In this document: one piece after another, positions 61,318 to 64,000 of the stretch
Numbering within the stretch: position 1 is the stretch's first letter
Layout of the letters: each line of letters starts with the position of its first letter
Source of the DNA: Acidiluteibacter sp963716125
GTDB lineage: Bacteria > Bacteroidota > Bacteroidia > Flavobacteriales_E > Vicingaceae
NCBI GenBank assembly: GCA_963716125.1
Contig: OY970294.1
Coordinates: 3,689,896 to 3,753,895 of the forward strand
Reading direction: 5' to 3'
Length of the DNA: 64,000 bases
The notes under the pieces: model-generated
Told to the model about the DNA's origin: nothing
Database searches by the model: none
The model's input: only the letters and a program-made list of their open reading frames with translations
Position numbers and translations under genes: made by a program

Positions 61318-62664
61318 TTAGTTTAATATTTTAGTTAAAAGATTAGCAATCATTCCACTTTTTTTCATTTTCAGTTGAATTTCTTTATTGAATTGAGAGT
61401 TGTATTTTTCGACTAAATCTTCCTCATACGTTTTATATATTTCAGGGTCAAAATTGGCAGCACCCAAATTTTGAATAACTGTATCTATTTTGGTTTTTTC
61501 TCTGATCCATTTATCGCAAACAGTATGTCGCAAACGAATACCAAAAGCATTTATACCTAAAATAGACTCCGTATTTTTATCAAAAATGAACTTTATTAAA
61601 CGTTCATTTTCTTGATCGTGATAATAAAACATATTTTCAATCTCTTTCACTTCATTCCAAACCCAACCGTAGGTTTGATACTCTAAATCGACAAATTTGG
61701 CAGAATTAAACCATACACCAGGTTGATAAGCAGTTTTATTACCACATATCGTTTGAGCTACTGTTTCACCCATCATTTTACCGGTGTACCATACTTGCTC
61801 TATATTTTTTCTATCTGTTGGATGTTGATGAAATTCAGCACAATCACCTATGGAGTAAACATTTGGAATATTAGTTTCTAAAAATTCATTGACCAAAACA
61901 CCTTTATCCGCTTTAATATTTGAATCCTTTAACAAATCTATATTAGGATGAACCCCAACCGTTAAACCAACAATTTCACATTCGATAATATCCCCATTCT
62001 TAGTTTTTATTCCTTTCACTCTTCCATGTCCATCATCCAAAATTTCATCCAATTCAGTTTCATATTGAATTTTAATTCCTCTAGATTGAATGTGATTGGA
62101 AACCATTTCTCCTTCTTCTTTAGGTAAAATTCCTCCCCAAAAGGTTTTTTCTCTCACTAGCATAATCACCTCAACATCTCTTGTATGGAGCATTTCAGCC
62201 ATCTCCACTCCTATCAATCCACCACCAACTATAACGGCAGTTTTAGCTGACTTCACATTTTCTTCCAGCAATTCTAAATCCTGCCAAGTATACAAACTCT
62301 GCACACCCTTTAAATATTGCCCTTTCCACCCAAATTTATTGGATTTGCTTCCAGTAGCAATTATCAATTGGTCATAAGTTATTCTTTCTCCTTTTGAAAG
62401 TAAAACAGCTTGTTCGTCTGTGTTAATTGATTCCACCCAAGCTCGTTTTAATTCTAATTTATTCTTTTCCCAAAAGGAATCTTCGTAAGGTTTAATGTGC
62501 TGATATTTCATATGTCCCATAAAAACATACATCAATGCAGTTCTAGAAAAAAAGTGATCAGTTTCACCTGAAATGATAGTGATTTTACAATCGGATTGCT
62601 TGCGTACATGCCTTGCAGCAGTGATGCCTGAAATACCATTTCCGATGATTACTAAATGATTCAT
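61318..62664 (-). CDS. FAD/NAD(P)-dependent oxidoreductase
   Basis: The 448-residue flavoprotein belongs to the pyridine-nucleotide disulfide reductase group (rubredoxin reductase/NirB N-terminus-like). FAD is bound by IGNGISGITAARHV at the N-terminus and SIGDCAEFHQ near residue 285. NAD(P) is bound by IVGGGLIGVEMAEML near 150. There is no redox CxxxxC disulfide. A C-terminal extension (about 320–448) is longer than in rubredoxin reductase. It likely feeds electrons from NAD(P)H to the next gene's polyferredoxin. It is the first gene of the five-gene operon 62664→56173. Confidence 0.9.
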   Translation of the reverse strand: MNHLVIIGNGISGITAARHVRKQSDCKITIISGETDHFFSRTALMYVFMGHMKYQHIKPYEDSFWEKNKLELKRAWVESINTDEQAVLLSKGERITYDQLIIATGSKSNKFGWKGQYLKGVQSLYTWQDLELLEENVKSAKTAVIVGGGLIGVEMAEMLHTRDVEVIMLVREKTFWGGILPKEEGEMVSNHIQSRGIKIQYETELDEILDDGHGRVKGIKTKNGDIIECEIVGLTVGVHPNIDLLKDSNIKADKGVLVNEFLETNIPNVYSIGDCAEFHQHPTDRKNIEQVWYTGKMMGETVAQTICGNKTAYQPGVWFNSAKFVDLEYQTYGWVWNEVKEIENMFYYHDQENERLIKFIFDKNTESILGINAFGIRLRHTVCDKWIREKTKIDTVIQNLGAANFDPEIYKTYEEDLVEKYNSQFNKEIQLKMKKSGMIANLLTKILN

Positions 62665-62787
62665 AGCTTATTTTTTACAAATAAAGTGGATTCTATTTCA
62701 AATCTCTGTCTAAAATTTGACTTTTATAGATTAAAATTAAATTTTATTCAAACAATTTAATAGTTTCGTAAGATATATAAATTAAAG

Positions 62788-64000
62788 ATGCAGCAAAAAA
62801 ATATTCCTCCCATTTTATATCTATTATTTCCTGTGTTGATATTTTTAATCTATTATCAATCAATACATTTTGGATTCCTGAGCAATTATGATGACGATAT
62901 ATTGATTTTCAACAATATCTACGTAAAAAATTTAAGTTGGGATGGCATAAAAGCTATGTTTGCCAACTTTATAGAAGGTCTGTATCATCCTATTACTACG
63001 TTAAGTTGGGCAATAGAATGGGAAATAGGAAATGGAGAAGCTTCAATTTTTCATTGGAGCAATCTTATTTTTCATACGGTAAACACTTTTTTTGTTTATA
63101 TTTTTATTCAAAAAATCTCTAAAAATAAAGTCATTGCAATTGCTGTAGCACTGCTATTTGCTGCAAGTCCTATAAGTGTTGAAAATGTCGCGTGGTTGAG
63201 CAGTAGAAAAGATTTATGCTATGGCTTTTTCTTTTTGCTTTCATTAATTTTTTATCTTTCTAAAAATAGTCAGCTCAATAAGAAACTCAATTATAGTTTG
63301 AGTCTACTATTTTTTATTCTTGCCTTATTTAGCAAGTCAGCAGCAGTTGTACTTCCTATTGTTTTGGTTTTGATAGATTGGTTTCAAAATAAAAAATGGA
63401 CATCCCGTTTAATTGTTGAAAAAGTGCCATTTTTTGCACTTTCACTTTTATTTGGAATACTTAATATTAAGGCACAGCAATCCATTGAATTTATTAAATC
63501 TATGGATGATTACTCTATTTTAGAACGCATTTCCATGATCTGTTATTCAATTCTATTTTACCCCATCAAAAGTATTCTTCCAATCTCTCAATCTGCCAAG
63601 TATTTTTATCCACCAAACGGCAATTTAGAATGGTATTATTATGTCAGCCCTATTTTATTAATATTAGCTATTATTTTGATTATCAAATATTACAAAAAAA
63701 ATAAGCTTGTTCTATTTTTACCTCTTTTCTACTTGATAAATATTTTACTTATTGTTAAAATTATCCCAACAGGAAATGACTTAACCAATGAACGTTACGC
63801 CTATATTGCTAATATTGCATTATTTTTCTTCATCGCTTTAATACTTCATCACTTTTATCAAAAAAATAAAACAGCAGCCAGTATTGTGTTTTTTCTTCTG
63901 CTTTCATTTTATACCGTTAAAGCGCATCAAAGAGTTGCTGTTTGGGAAAATAGCATTTTATTATGGACAGATGTGATTGATAAAAATCCACAAACTGCCT
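62788..64000 (+). CDS. Polytopic membrane protein, TMTC/O-mannosyltransferase-like, truncated at window edge
   Basis: The reading frame is open from the ATG at 62788 to the window end (about 404 residues visible, no stop). It has many membrane helices. A first extracytoplasmic loop reads FLSNYDDDILIFNNIYV with an acidic triplet, as in GT-C enzymes of the TMTC/PMT type. HPITTLSWAIEWEI, FHWSNLIFHTVN, and NVAWLSSRKDLCYGFFF follow. These proteins often end in TPR repeats, which would lie beyond the edge. It is divergent from the redox–glycosyltransferase operon and may relate to it. TAGTTTCG at about 62760–62767 is a weak promoter match. Confidence 0.8.
   Translation, partial: MQQKNIPPILYLLFPVLIFLIYYQSIHFGFLSNYDDDILIFNNIYVKNLSWDGIKAMFANFIEGLYHPITTLSWAIEWEIGNGEASIFHWSNLIFHTVNTFFVYIFIQKISKNKVIAIAVALLFAASPISVENVAWLSSRKDLCYGFFFLLSLIFYLSKNSQLNKKLNYSLSLLFFILALFSKSAAVVLPIVLVLIDWFQNKKWTSRLIVEKVPFFALSLLFGILNIKAQQSIEFIKSMDDYSILERISMICYSILFYPIKSILPISQSAKYFYPPNGNLEWYYYVSPILLILAIILIIKYYKKNKLVLFLPLFYLINILLIVKIIPTGNDLTNERYAYIANIALFFFIALILHHFYQKNKTAASIVFFLLLSFYTVKAHQRVAVWENSILLWTDVIDKNPQTA

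Overview
The window is AT-rich, densely coded chromosomal DNA from a member of the Bacteroidota. This rests on SprA/Sov (the type IX secretion translocon), an ExbB–ExbD–ExbD/TonB set, a type IX C-terminal sorting domain, an HU-like/SPOR fusion protein, LptC and heptosyltransferase genes (so an LPS-bearing outer membrane), and several exact matches to the phylum's TAnnTTTG promoter element. The class cannot be fixed from the sequence alone. The standard genetic code fits throughout.

Layout. 0.1–10 kb: an M20 dipeptidase, gpmI, and a five-gene minus-strand operon of three response regulators, a cytosolic receiver–PAS histidine kinase and an MscS channel. These are surrounded by three paralogous small secreted proteins of unknown function. 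10.1–17.9 kb: tRNA-Phe, then a plus-strand envelope cluster (coaX, an outer-membrane protein, a TPR protein, lptC, a small membrane protein, a CorC-like protein, a PpiD-like chaperone). 17.9–27.3 kb: housekeeping genes kbl, gdhA, dprA, kdsB, an HU/SPOR protein, an acyl-CoA thioesterase, a heptosyltransferase, tatD and ansA. 27.4–33.7 kb: tRNA-Ser, the exbB/exbD operon, and a TonB-C-like gene cut in two by an intact IS3-family insertion sequence with a 4-bp target duplication. Full-length tonB, a VanZ-like gene and gcvH follow. 33.7–43.9 kb: sprA, ruvA and maeB. 44–46 kb: a class III-type sirtuin, a decayed secreted-protein gene and a 0.5-kb non-coding stretch. 46–50.9 kb: the rimP–nusA–infB transcription/translation operon, with a terminator-like hairpin in its leader. 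51–56 kb: a second MscS, a MORN-repeat protein, a GNAT–nitrilase fusion and a GlpQ-like phosphodiesterase. 56–64 kb: a tight five-gene operon joining two redox proteins to three glycosyltransferases, then a truncated GT-C-like membrane protein running off the right edge.

Three long, normally indispensable genes (sprA, maeB, infB) are each split by one small indel, and a nearby gene carries an in-frame stop. The three splits are most simply read as assembly or sequencing errors; the fourth gene looks decayed. The best-supported structural discovery is the IS3 insertion. Excising it restores the host gene exactly in frame. The element also carries a textbook -1 frameshift cassette: an A AAA AAG heptamer, a 6-nt spacer and an 8-bp stem. 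The best candidates for undescribed biology are the redox–glycosyltransferase operon, the receiver/kinase/MscS operon and the three-member secreted protein family.
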